Assembly: GCA_033344735.1 (NCBI GenBank)
Contig: JAWPMW010000001.1
Coordinates: 1,308,171 to 1,372,170 of the forward strand
Source of the DNA: Gammaproteobacteria bacterium
GTDB lineage: Bacteria; Pseudomonadota; Gammaproteobacteria; UBA4575
Direction: 5' to 3'
Length of the DNA stretch: 64,000 nt
A program made the position numbers and the translations under genes. The first letter of the stretch is position 1. Each line of letters starts with the position of its first letter. This document shows, one piece after another, positions 31,148 to 40,088 of this stretch. A model generated the notes under the pieces. It did not search any database, had not been told where the DNA came from, and saw only the letters and a list, made by a program, of their open reading frames with translations.

Positions 31148-31504
31148 TCAGTGAAGCAGCATGGGATCTTCTTCTCTCAATCTAATTAACTGCCGCTGCC
31201 ATAAAGTTATATTGCTAGGATTTGAACCGCGAGAAATAGCATCCAGCCATTTATCGTGACATAACATTAACAATTCCAAACCTTCATCAGTAAAATCCGA
31301 CATCTTTAATTCGAAATCCAACCAATCTTTCTCAGTGATTTTATCCTCATGTACCAAGCCTGTTTCTTTAAAAAAATGTAACAATGGCTTATATCGATTC
31401 GAGAATTCTTCTGCTGCTTTTTTCTTAACGTTGTCTTCTGAACCTTCATCTACGTACCACTTACACGCATCTATAACCATATCTTTCATATTGCTTGCCT
31501 CCAT
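31148..31504 (-). CDS. Hypothetical acidic helical protein
   Basis: 118 residues, Glu/Lys/Asp-rich and predicted helical, with no membrane segment and no motif I recognise. A GGAGGC-like site lies before the ATG (GGAGGCAAGC spans the start region). It is convergent with the preceding membrane protein with 4 bp between stops. Confidence 0.55.
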   Translation of the reverse strand: MEASNMKDMVIDACKWYVDEGSEDNVKKKAAEEFSNRYKPLLHFFKETGLVHEDKITEKDWLDFELKMSDFTDEGLELLMLCHDKWLDAISRGSNPSNITLWQRQLIRLREEDPMLLH

Positions 31505-31780
31505 TTAGTTATTTCATCCTTGTAGTACACACAATATTTATTACATAAATATGTTATCGCTAAGTGTAACTCCTGGAATGAGTACTCGGTCAACAAATTG
31601 CTCATCTACCCATCCGAAATATATGGCCTTTTATCATCGAAGAAATCAATGATAATCAACGTTAAAATTGATATGGCCGTTTATGCGATTAAAATCACAA
31701 ATCTAAAATAAATGATTTTTGTTAATATTATGGTAACAATTCTCACAAATACTTTGCTTAACCAAAGTAACTAGCAACAC
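31505..31780. other. Divergent intergenic region with a spaced 14-bp near-repeat
   Basis: About 275 bp between two divergent small genes. ATATGGCCTTTTAT (31621-31634) recurs as ATATGGCCGTTTAT (31671-31684), exactly 50 bp apart, about five helical turns, a layout seen in some tandem operator sites. Nothing else recognised. Confidence 0.3.
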
Positions 31781-32053
31781 ATGATGAATAAAGACACTAT
31801 TGCCAATAAAGGAATTTGCACACTTTGCCCTAAGTGCAACATGAATACACGCTCACATTATTTACATAGTCAGCTTATTATTTCTTACTGCGAATGCCAG
31901 AACTTAGGAGGCTTACATATTGGTTTTAGCGAAAAGCCATTTTGGAAGTTATATTCAGACATGACCAAGCATGAGTTCCTTGACTTCGCTCAAAGTGCAC
32001 AAGCGTATGTAGAAGCGATGAAAGAGACACAATTATATTCAGAATCAGCCTAA
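31781..32053 (+). CDS. Small Cys-rich protein, possible zinc ribbon
   Basis: 90 residues. Cysteines C13, C16, C19 and C37, C39 frame a short His-containing loop (RSHYLHSQL), like a one-finger zinc ribbon. The arrangement is loosely reminiscent of Ogr/Delta phage activators but lacks their exact spacing. The C-terminal 45 residues are helical. No phage genes flank it, so I keep the assignment open. Confidence 0.5.
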   Translation: MMNKDTIANKGICTLCPKCNMNTRSHYLHSQLIISYCECQNLGGLHIGFSEKPFWKLYSDMTKHEFLDFAQSAQAYVEAMKETQLYSESA

Positions 32054-32390
32054 TACAGCACACTTGTGCCATTCTGGCTCAACAATTCATCCAACCCCAC
32101 AACAGATATGCTCGCAAATTGCCAGCTAAAATCCATATCTATCAATTAATTATTTAGTACTTGGCCTTATTTGCTTGGCGGGCATTCGTTAGTTTATAAG
32201 CACCCTTTTGTAGGTAAAAAAATACCAATTATCGGTACCTCTGGTTTTCAAGCACTAAAATTACCAAGAATGCATCCCATAATTTTAAATTATTTTTGCG
32301 TCGATTAAGAACGCATGAGTCTCACTACAGACTCAGAAAAAATAAGCTTTTATTCGCGGTAACAGCGAAAAAACCATGAGGGGTTAAAAA
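32054..32390. other. Intergenic leader region upstream of the cytochrome/Calx-beta gene
   Basis: About 340 bp without a gene. Two small inverted repeats lie in the probable 5' leader: GAGTC/GACTC (32318-32335) and TTCGC/GCGAA (32351-32366). A good ribosome site GAGGGG lies before the ATG at 32391. No RNA gene or riboswitch was recognised. Confidence 0.35.
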
Positions 32391-34232
32391 ATGTTGCATG
32401 CTATTCGAGTCATTATATTATCTATAGCTTCCTTAGTATTTTTATATGCCTGTGGTGGACAATCATCAGGTGAAAGTACAGGGACTACGACTACAACAGC
32501 ACCAACAACTGTTGTACCACCTGGAAATGCCGACGCAATAAGTGGTGCTGCTTTTTATGCACAACCTGCTTTAGGTTGTGTTGGCTGTCACGGAGCTGAT
32601 GGGCAAGGTGGTACATTCCAAGCAATCAATACATTCTCTCCAACTACATGCCCTTCATGTACTGACGTTGCCACATTAGCTGCTGATATCGCTGCAACTA
32701 TGCCTCCGGGTGCTGCTGCTACTCAATGCTCAGGGAGTACATCAGGTAGCTGTGCACATGATATTGCAGTATTCATGATGGAATCTTGGATTAACACTAG
32801 TACGCCTCCAGTCACACCACCAACTCCGGGCATAACTGTTACTCCTTCTGCAAATCCAACAACAGATGAATCAGGTGCTACTACCACCATTCTAGTAAGA
32901 CTTGATTCAGAACCAACTTTTGATGTGACCATCAATGTCACAAGTAACAATTTAAACGAAGGCACTGTAAATACATCCTCACTTACATTTACCAGCGCTG
33001 ATTGGAGTGTTGACAAATCCATAGTCGTTACTGGAGTGGATGATGGAAACGTTGATGGAAATGTTGCGTATGCAATCATGATGGGGCCTGCAGTTAGTGC
33101 TGATCCAGATTATTCAGGGCTTAGTATTGCTGACGTAACTGTCACAAATAATGATAATGATGTTGCAATACCTGCTGGTATAACTGTTACACCTACAAGT
33201 GGTTTAATTACTGACGAGGGTGGACTGACGGCATCATTCCAGGTGTCACTAAATTCCATGCCCACTAGTGATGTCACTATAGCTATCGCTAGTTCAAACA
33301 CAAATGAAGGTACCGTAGCTCCAGCATCACTGACCTTTACAAACTTAAATTATAATAGCCCTCAAACGGTAACGATTACTGGTATTGATGATGCGAACTT
33401 AGATGGACCAGTTAACTATATGGTGACTACAAGCCCAGCTGTTAGTGCTGACCCAGAATATAGTATGCGAGACGCATCTGATGTTTCAGTGGTAAACAAT
33501 GACAACGAAGTACCACCTCCAGCAGGAATTACTGTAGCGCCAACTAATGGCTTAATTACCACAGAAGCTGGTGGCTCAGATACATTCACCGTGGTTTTAC
33601 AATCTATGCCTAGTGCGGATGTTACTATTCCCCTTTCAAGCAGTAATACTGCGGAAGGTACAATTGCTCCATCCTCTTTAACCTTTACTAATGTTAACTG
33701 GAACATACAACAAACCGTGACTGTCACTGGCCAAGATGATGTTGTTGACGACAATGATGTTCAATACACCATTGTTACAGGAGACCCAACTAGCGGAGAC
33801 GCAGGCTATGATGCTTTAACTGCGGCAGAGGTAGCAGATGTGACTGTTACAAATACAGATGACGATCTAAGCCAGCTTGAAATTGGCCAGCAACTTTACC
33901 GTCAAGTGTTTAACATGAATGACGCAGCAGTTACTGAAAGCTGTGAAACTTGCCATGGCTCTGCGGGACTAGGAAACGATCCTGGTCAAGCAGTATTTGG
34001 ACAAATGATAACAAGCAAACCTGTTGCTCCGGGAACATGTGGCGACGAATGTGCTAGCGAAGCAGCATTTAGTGCCTATACCGTAACTACAATGCCTACG
34101 AATAACTTAACCAGCGGATTTGCTTTACTAAAAGGTTTAGGAGATGGCGAGACAGCCCCTGTAGTGTGCGATCAAACCTGTGCAGATGCAATTGCAGCAT
34201 ACGTGTTTAACAACTTCAGCACTGTTCCATAA
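32391..34232 (+). CDS. Lipoprotein with two cytochrome c domains flanking three Calx-beta-like repeats
   Basis: 613 residues. Lipobox LYAC with acylated Cys at residue 21, then a Thr-rich stalk. A first haem site CVGCH at residues 63-67 and a second CETCH at 518-522 mark short cytochrome c-like domains at each end. Between them are three tandem repeats of roughly 105 residues, each starting GITVTP or GITVAP, with LTFT and VTITG or VTVTG strands and ending in VTNNDND-type loops, the pattern of Calx-beta/cadherin-like surface domains. Probably an outer-membrane or extracellular electron-transfer or adhesion protein; the electron donor and acceptor are unknown. A bidirectional terminator follows. 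Confidence 0.75.
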   Translation: MLHAIRVIILSIASLVFLYACGGQSSGESTGTTTTTAPTTVVPPGNADAISGAAFYAQPALGCVGCHGADGQGGTFQAINTFSPTTCPSCTDVATLAADIAATMPPGAAATQCSGSTSGSCAHDIAVFMMESWINTSTPPVTPPTPGITVTPSANPTTDESGATTTILVRLDSEPTFDVTINVTSNNLNEGTVNTSSLTFTSADWSVDKSIVVTGVDDGNVDGNVAYAIMMGPAVSADPDYSGLSIADVTVTNNDNDVAIPAGITVTPTSGLITDEGGLTASFQVSLNSMPTSDVTIAIASSNTNEGTVAPASLTFTNLNYNSPQTVTITGIDDANLDGPVNYMVTTSPAVSADPEYSMRDASDVSVVNNDNEVPPPAGITVAPTNGLITTEAGGSDTFTVVLQSMPSADVTIPLSSSNTAEGTIAPSSLTFTNVNWNIQQTVTVTGQDDVVDDNDVQYTIVTGDPTSGDAGYDALTAAEVADVTVTNTDDDLSQLEIGQQLYRQVFNMNDAAVTESCETCHGSAGLGNDPGQAVFGQMITSKPVAPGTCGDECASEAAFSAYTVTTMPTNNLTSGFALLKGLGDGETAPVVCDQTCADAIAAYVFNNFSTVP

Positions 34233-34256
34233 TAAATTTAATATCATCATTCAAGC

Positions 34257-34284
34257 AAAAGCCCGCTAATTAGCGGGCTTTTTT
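34257..34284. terminator. Bidirectional intrinsic terminator
   Basis: A perfect 26-bp palindrome with arms AAAAGCCCGCTAA and TTAGCGGGCTTTT (34257-34282), followed by more T on the plus strand. It lies between the convergent genes ending at 34232 and 34313 and has A- and T-runs on both sides, so it can terminate both. Confidence 0.9.
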
Positions 34285-34312
34285 ATTTTCTATTATCATC
34301 ATATAACTAAAT

Positions 34313-34882
34313 CTAAAGTAAACCAAGAATTTCTGCGGTCAACCCTAAAATTAGTCCAATCCAAAGCACCGCGCCTAGTATAATAATTAATATATGTTGC
34401 CAGTTGTATTTAGAATTGTATATTCCTAAAGGATCACCCTTAAGAGCATTTACATTATCTTGAATCTCTATCAAAGGCAGCACACTTAAATATAGTAGTG
34501 CAATCCATATAAAATCAAAATAAATTGGATAATTTCCTGATCCTGCTAATTTAGAAAATATATTAGTTAGAATTATTAACACGACAAATGCAGTAGCAAA
34601 TAAGCTTAAATTTTTTGAGCCTTGAGTATTCTTGTTTTTCATGCTCTGCCCAATGCGATGTGTTAGGGAATGGGTAAAAAATATTGCAAATATTCCTCTA
34701 GCAAGTGGCATTACACTAGGAGCACTATAAATATTCTGGAGCCTCCAATGCTTATAAAACCAATATATACAGTAAAGTCCAAAAGTAAGGAGATACATAT
34801 TTCTAAGTTTTGAAAGCGAAATAGAAAAGTACGCTGTGTCAGGCGTGTTTTCAGCTATATCTATGTTAGATTCTTCACTCAT
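34313..34882 (-). CDS. Polytopic membrane protein of unknown function
   Basis: 189 residues. The N-terminal 24 are hydrophilic and acidic; then about four or five membrane helices (near 28-45, 60-72, 90-108, 118-138, 162-188). The segment MYLLTFGLYCIYWFYKHW is typical of small DUF4234-like membrane proteins, but I cannot place it firmly. Convergent with the cytochrome gene across a bidirectional terminator. Confidence 0.6.
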   Translation of the reverse strand: MSEESNIDIAENTPDTAYFSISLSKLRNMYLLTFGLYCIYWFYKHWRLQNIYSAPSVMPLARGIFAIFFTHSLTHRIGQSMKNKNTQGSKNLSLFATAFVVLIILTNIFSKLAGSGNYPIYFDFIWIALLYLSVLPLIEIQDNVNALKGDPLGIYNSKYNWQHILIIILGAVLWIGLILGLTAEILGLL

Positions 34883-34948
34883 TATATCTTTGAATTTATA
34901 TGTCGATAATCAAGATTAGGCAGTAGAAATAAATATATTTGGTTCTCA

Positions 34949-35431
34949 TTACCAATATGCAGAATCATTAAATGCTTCTACACACTGTGGACGCTCATGT
35001 ATCTTTGGAATCGAACCTTTGACCAAAGACTGTCCCAGCCATCCTATTGGCATCGTAAGCTTCAGCGGGGCTTGAATAACAGTTTCAGATAATGGCTGAA
35101 AACCTACTTTAGAGTAAAACGCTGGATCGCCGTATGTAATCACTACAGCTACACCTCTATCTTTTAATTTATTGAGGCCATATTTGATTAGTCCCTTACC
35201 CACCCCTTTTCCCTGATAATTTGTGGTAACTGCCACAGGAGCAAGCATGTAAATTAAAATATCTTGTGTAAATTTAAGGTGAGTAAAGAATATCGCACCA
35301 ATAATTGACTCTTTATCAAATGCCCCAATACAAACTATATCTTCATTATCAATCACTGAAGACAATTCTGATGCAAGATTACCAATGAGCTTCCCTTCAG
35401 CATCCCCTTCAGATGATGTGAAGACAGACAT
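34949..35431 (-). CDS. GNAT family N-acetyltransferase
   Basis: 160 residues. The acetyl-CoA-binding loop is APVAVTTNYQGKGVGKGLIK, followed by GVAVVITYGDPAFYSKVGFQ, which resembles the YhbS-type acetyltransferases (motif GDPAYYxxFGF). Substrate unknown. It lies on the same strand as the membrane gene, TspO and photolyase genes. Confidence 0.8.
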   Translation of the reverse strand: MSVFTSSEGDAEGKLIGNLASELSSVIDNEDIVCIGAFDKESIIGAIFFTHLKFTQDILIYMLAPVAVTTNYQGKGVGKGLIKYGLNKLKDRGVAVVITYGDPAFYSKVGFQPLSETVIQAPLKLTMPIGWLGQSLVKGSIPKIHERPQCVEAFNDSAYW

Positions 35432-35567
35432 AAATAGATTGGTTACTTCATCTTTATTTGTCTCGTTTAGAAACTTATGAATAATGATATCACCCCGAAT
35501 ATAATTAATTTAGCGCTGTAGACTTTCCTGCTTCTCGCTCAAAAAGAAAACATAAATCACATGAGTT

Positions 35568-36029
35568 TTAATTCAAATTATAAATCGAATAATTAAGAAA
35601 AATAGCAAAACCTACCCAACCCAAATATGGAATCATTAGAGCGCCAGCTACTTTATCAATTCTATAAAATAGAAAAGTAGTAAATAAAATTAATGACCAT
35701 AGAATTATTATATCAATCAAAGCTAAATCCGGTCTTTGAACTCCAAAGAATAAATATGACCACAATATATTAAAGCCAAGCTGTATCAAAAATAACGCTA
35801 TGGGCAAGCTTGTAACTTTTTGTTGTTTTTGACTAACGCGCCATGCTGCTATACCCATAAGCACAAACAAAATATTCCAAACGATGGGAAAAACGATATT
35901 TGGTGGAGTCAACGAAGATTTCTGAAGTGAAATATACCATTCCCCTGGACCAAACAGAGAACCTATAATTCCAGCCAACATACATAGTACAATCCAGAGT
36001 ATTAAATTTAACTTACTCATATTCATCAT
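35568..36029 (-). CDS. tspO: TspO/MBR family tryptophan-rich sensory protein
   Basis: 153 residues, five membrane helices. SSLTPPNIVFPIVWNILFVL is the TspO signature (SxLTPP, W in helix 2), and WSYLFFGVQRPDLALIDI matches helix 3-4. TspO binds porphyrins and modulates their photo-oxidative fate or stress response. Next to a photolyase on the same strand, a frequent pairing in light-exposed bacteria. Confidence 0.92.
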   Translation of the reverse strand: MMNMSKLNLILWIVLCMLAGIIGSLFGPGEWYISLQKSSLTPPNIVFPIVWNILFVLMGIAAWRVSQKQQKVTSLPIALFLIQLGFNILWSYLFFGVQRPDLALIDIIILWSLILFTTFLFYRIDKVAGALMIPYLGWVGFAIFLNYSIYNLN

Positions 36030-36082
36030 ATTGCTCGTTATTGAAAATAATTTAATTCTTATTTCAACTAAATATTAATCTC

Positions 36083-37507
36083 TCATTGAGACGTAGATTG
36101 TAATGATTTATATGCATCTAATGCACGAATGCGAGAATTTTTTAAATCAACAATAGGAGCAGGATATGTTTCTCCAATGATTACTCCGGCCTTCTGCAAA
36201 ACATCATCAGGCGCTTCCCACGGGTTAAATAAATATTTATTAGGCAAGTTTGCAAGTTCGGGTACAAACTGTCGTGTATATTCGCCTGAAGAGTCAAATT
36301 TTTGCCCCTGCGTGCTTGGATTAAATACACGAAAATAGGGTGCAGCATCTGCTCCGCAACCCGCTATCCACTGCCAACTTGCACTATTATTTGCAAGATC
36401 AGCATCAACCAAGCAGTTCCAAAACCATCGTTCTCCATGATGCCAATGCAATAATAAATTTTTTACCAAGAATGAACCAACAATCATACGCACACGATTA
36501 TGCATATATCCGGTTTGCCAGAGCTGCCGCATACCCGCATCAACCAATGGATAGCCTGTTTGACCTCTTTGCCAACTTTGCAAATATTCCTTATTTTCCA
36601 ACCAAGGAAATTGATCGAACTTTTTTTGTAAATTTTTTCGAGGTAAATCAGGAAAATGGTATAAAAGATTATGCGAAAACTCCCGCCATCCTAACTCTCT
36701 TAGAAAGTGGGCCTGATCGTCACTGTCTTCAATAGATTTTGCAACATACCAAATCTGAACGGGAGAGATTTCTCCAAAATGAAGATGCGGGGAAAGCCGT
36801 GATACGCTTTTTAAAGCTGGATAATCACGGCCTGTTTTATAATTAGCCAGATCATTATCTATAAACTCATGTAATCGATCTTGAGCACCAGCCTCACCAA
36901 TATTCCAATGCGGCTCTAATTTTTGATCCCACCGAACTTCAGGCAAAAGATTCAAATCAACTACTGAGGATTTTTTTAACTCACTATCAAGCAATTTTAA
37001 TTTCAATGGCTTTTGTTTTGGTATTCTTGGAGGCGCACCCTTTAAACATCCATTTTTATAATACGGAGTAAATACTTTATAGGGAGTCCCATCTGCTTTC
37101 AGGTTCTCCCATGGCTCCCAAAGAAGTGAAGCGTTAAAGCTTTGGGATAGTGTATTATGAGTTTTTAGTACTTTTTTTATATGAGCATCACGAGTAGTGC
37201 GCCAAGGCTCGTAACATCTGTTCCAGTAGACTGCTTTAATATTATGCTCTTCGATTAAATCGATAAGAATTTTTTTTGGATCTCCTCTAAAAACAGATAA
37301 TTTTCCATTTAGAGATTTATTTAGCGCTATTAAGGAATGATGTAACCACCAACGACTTGCATCCCCCATATTATGTTCAGCTGAATTTTTTTCATCCAGG
37401 ATATAAATAGGTAAGACCACACCCTGCTCTGCCGCCTCAAATAAAGATGGATTATCTGCGATTCGTAGATCCTGCCTGAACCAGTGAATGATGATGTTAG
37501 TGCTCAA
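36083..37507 (-). CDS. phrB: Deoxyribodipyrimidine photolyase (class I CPD type)
   Basis: 474 residues. Light-driven repair of cyclobutane pyrimidine dimers. N-terminal antenna domain (IIIHWFRQDLRIADNPSLFE) and C-terminal FAD domain (SRLSPHLHFGEISPVQIWY, WQWIAGCGADAAPYFRVFNP, QKFDSSGEYTRQF). The conserved Trp electron-transfer chain region is intact (WFWNCLVDADLANNSASWQW). It sits in a same-strand run with tspO, GNAT and a membrane gene, so a light/stress cluster is inferred. Confidence 0.92.
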   Translation of the reverse strand: MSTNIIIHWFRQDLRIADNPSLFEAAEQGVVLPIYILDEKNSAEHNMGDASRWWLHHSLIALNKSLNGKLSVFRGDPKKILIDLIEEHNIKAVYWNRCYEPWRTTRDAHIKKVLKTHNTLSQSFNASLLWEPWENLKADGTPYKVFTPYYKNGCLKGAPPRIPKQKPLKLKLLDSELKKSSVVDLNLLPEVRWDQKLEPHWNIGEAGAQDRLHEFIDNDLANYKTGRDYPALKSVSRLSPHLHFGEISPVQIWYVAKSIEDSDDQAHFLRELGWREFSHNLLYHFPDLPRKNLQKKFDQFPWLENKEYLQSWQRGQTGYPLVDAGMRQLWQTGYMHNRVRMIVGSFLVKNLLLHWHHGERWFWNCLVDADLANNSASWQWIAGCGADAAPYFRVFNPSTQGQKFDSSGEYTRQFVPELANLPNKYLFNPWEAPDDVLQKAGVIIGETYPAPIVDLKNSRIRALDAYKSLQSTSQ

Positions 37508-37812
37508 TATGATCCAACAAAGATGTTTTTTATTGAAGGAATAAAAGCTGTTAAAGATTCAACTTCTGCTAAAGATGTGCTAATACAAGAAAATCTTAGA
37601 ACTTTTCCAAGCACTTCACAACTTAGGGTACAGTACATAAACTTATTATTGATAATAAACTAATAAAAGATGACCTTTCCCCCAATAAGCGACTACATGG
37701 ATTAGACGAATTAATTTGATTTCAATATGAGTAAAAAGCAACTTGCGATAATAAATATAATTATTTTATAGCTTTCAAAAAGATTTATTTTTAACAAAGC
37801 TTGAGGTTAGCC
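37508..37812. other. Intergenic region
   Basis: About 305 bp between photolyase (leaving on the minus strand) and the SnoaL-like gene. It contains a palindrome TTATTAT-TG-ATAATAA at 37643-37658 and an unsupported 46-codon open frame (37523-37663) with no recognisable similarity. Probably promoters for both flanking genes; I cannot assign them. Confidence 0.3.
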
Positions 37813-38235
37813 ATGAATGATGAGACTAAAGTAATTAAAATTATAAACACCGAGACACTAGCATTTGATACTCAAGATGCTGAACTTTTCTTGAGTATAT
37901 TGCACCCAGATATGGTTTGGCCTTGGCCACCAAATGTTGATGCACATAACCCTTTAGAGTGGGTATTGCCTTGGGGTCGATACAACGAAAGACGTTGGCG
38001 AGGTTATTTAGATAAGTTTTTTGACAAATATGACCTAATACACAATATCAGACAGACGAGGAAAATTGAGATTTCAAAAGAAAGGGATGGTGCATTTGCT
38101 GTCGTAGACGTTGATACATTATGGAAAACAAAATCTGGAGATGAATTACACTGGCATGGTCGTGCATGTAAAATATATACGACTTCCGATTCAAGATGGT
38201 TGATGATTTCTCAAACAGGGTTATTGAAATATTAA
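37813..38235 (+). CDS. SnoaL-like / NTF2-fold protein
   Basis: 140 residues from ATG 37813 (an upstream TTG at 37801 adds four residues). IKIINTETLAFDTQDAELFL then HPDMVWPWPP and the aromatic-rich second half (LHWHGRACKIYTTSDSRWLM) fit the cone-shaped NTF2/SnoaL fold used by polyketide cyclases and many small hydrolases. The catalytic residues are not evident, so function is open. Followed directly by a terminator. Confidence 0.7.
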   Translation: MNDETKVIKIINTETLAFDTQDAELFLSILHPDMVWPWPPNVDAHNPLEWVLPWGRYNERRWRGYLDKFFDKYDLIHNIRQTRKIEISKERDGAFAVVDVDTLWKTKSGDELHWHGRACKIYTTSDSRWLMISQTGLLKY

Positions 38236-38270
38236 ATGACCCCACCTCAAAGTAGCGGGGTCATTTTGTT
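38235..38270 (+). terminator. Intrinsic terminator after the SnoaL-like gene
   Basis: Stem AATGACCCC (38235-38243) pairs with GGGGTCATT (38257-38265), loop of 13 bases, followed by TTGTT. It starts within the stop codon of the gene. Confidence 0.8.
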
Positions 38271-38473
38271 AGCATGTATATGAAGACAATTTCTAACATA
38301 TTATCAATAGCAATATACATTCCAATCTCCACAGTCTATAAAATTCAATGACTTAATTAATAGGCGTATCCAAAAAGAAAAATTATGTGCAATATGAAAC
38401 ATCTATTTGACACAAAGTTACTCTTATTGCAGAGTTTACATTAACAATATTTGAGTATGCTTTAAGAATTTAA

Positions 38474-39682
38474 CTAGTGTAATTTTACAGGTAGAGAATC
38501 CATCCCTCTAAGCATATGTCCTGGAAGCCAATTTGTACTAGTGTTTGTTAAACTAATGTCAGGGAAACGCTGAAATAACAAATTAATTGCAATACTACTT
38601 TCCAACTTAGCCAGATGTTTTCCTAAGCACGCATGAATTCCTCCCCCAAATGATAAATAAACGTTATCCTCTCTCATAATATTAAATTCATCAGGCGATT
38701 TAAATTGCTCTGGATCATGATTTGCTGACCCTAGCAACATACGAATATTAGACCCTTTAGGTATTATAGTTTCACCGATCATAATTTTCTCTTTAGCCAC
38801 TCTTGCCGTTACTTGAAATGGACTTTCATAACGTAGTGTTTCCTCAATAGCAGATGAAATTAGTTCTGGCTTTTGTTTTACACAATCAAACTGTGAGGGA
38901 TGAGAAATTAATGCGTTGGTACAGTTGCCAATTAAGTGTGCTGTTGAGATATTTCCGGCTACAAAAAACAAGCTGTTTGCGAGTAGCTCAATATCAGAGA
39001 TAGTTTTAGAGTCGTATCTGGCTAGTGCTAATGATGAAATTATGTCGTCACATGGGTTATCTCGCCGCTTTTTAACAATAGGATTAATATAAGTCTGAAA
39101 TTCGGCGACTAATTGCTTGATGCTCCCAAGGCCTCCTGTCATTTGGGACGCATCCAATAGCGTTCCAAAATGTTTTGCCCATCGCGCCATCTTTGCATGG
39201 TCTGTAACAGGCAATCCGATTATCTTTGCAATAACCATGAATGACAATGGTTCTGCAAAATCTTTAATTAAATCTACAGATTTTAACTGGCTGCAATTAT
39301 CTAGTAAAAAATTAGCTGTTGTCGAAATGTCTTCTATCAATTGCTCTTTGGGGTATCGGCGCAAAGGTTTATTCAGTACTGAGCGAATTACGGAATGACG
39401 AGGGTCGTCAGTATTTAAAATCACATTAGACGCACGAATTAAGTATGCTAATTTCAAGTTACCCTTTCTTATCAGTGAAAATAATAGCCTCTTAGATGTA
39501 GCACTTGCTCCTAGCCGAGCATCTTTTAAAGCAGGTTTAATGTCATGGTATTTAAATAAACTATAGCTGGTACCGTTAAGGCTATGCTGTTCTAGCACTG
39601 GGCTATTCTCACGAAAATCTTTATATATATGATAAAGATTATTTGCATATTCAGAATTATTTGAATCGGGTAATTTATTCAT
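38474..39682 (-). CDS. Bacterial cytochrome P450
   Basis: 402 residues. The haem-binding loop is FGGGIHACLGKHLAKLE with the axial Cys; the ExxR pair is in EETLRYESPFQ; the ERR-triad partner is in the FKSPDEFNIMRED region. In the I helix the usual AGxET/AGxDT is AGNIST here, so the acid-alcohol pair is altered (Ser-Thr), which might alter oxygen activation. No ferredoxin or reductase gene lies nearby. Substrate unknown. Confidence 0.92.
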   Translation of the reverse strand: MNKLPDSNNSEYANNLYHIYKDFRENSPVLEQHSLNGTSYSLFKYHDIKPALKDARLGASATSKRLLFSLIRKGNLKLAYLIRASNVILNTDDPRHSVIRSVLNKPLRRYPKEQLIEDISTTANFLLDNCSQLKSVDLIKDFAEPLSFMVIAKIIGLPVTDHAKMARWAKHFGTLLDASQMTGGLGSIKQLVAEFQTYINPIVKKRRDNPCDDIISSLALARYDSKTISDIELLANSLFFVAGNISTAHLIGNCTNALISHPSQFDCVKQKPELISSAIEETLRYESPFQVTARVAKEKIMIGETIIPKGSNIRMLLGSANHDPEQFKSPDEFNIMREDNVYLSFGGGIHACLGKHLAKLESSIAINLLFQRFPDISLTNTSTNWLPGHMLRGMDSLPVKLH

Positions 39683-39923
39683 AGCAATACATTATCAATA
39701 AGAATATGTCATCTATAACTTCAATTACATGAGTCGAATTCCAAACACAATCACGAGACTACACATGACTCGATAGTAATTATTTAAAGCTTTTATTTAT
39801 AAGAATTTATTTTTAATCAAAATCAACAGATAAAAAATGCTAAAACAGTGATTCAAATTATATCCATTCGGAATTATAATACATCACTTTCAAAGCATTT
39901 TTTTGTTTTAACTAAAATTATTT

Positions 39924-40088
39924 ATGTTTGACTGGATATTTCTCATTGTAACGGCAGCCATAGCTTTTCATGGTCTTACATTTCGCGATAAAGATGGAAA
40001 TTCAAATTTTGTTCACTTGTTATTTGGCTGTATCTCGTTACTATTTTTTATGCGTGTACTTTTTGTTGACGTGCTTAATTTAATTTAG
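39924..40088 (+). CDS. Small two-helix membrane protein
   Basis: 54 residues: MFDWIFLIVTAAIAFHG then a short charged turn (FRDKDGNSN) and a second hydrophobic helix ending RVLFVDVLNLI. It overlaps the convergent TPR gene by four bases at their stops. It is too short to identify, but the start is clean and it fills an otherwise empty region, so I think it is real with moderate confidence. Confidence 0.5.
   Translation: MFDWIFLIVTAAIAFHGLTFRDKDGNSNFVHLLFGCISLLFFMRVLFVDVLNLI

Noticed and set aside
37523-37663. 46-codon open frame in the photolyase/SnoaL gap
   Set aside because: No ribosome site or similarity; a downstream shifted frame might continue it, but this is speculative.
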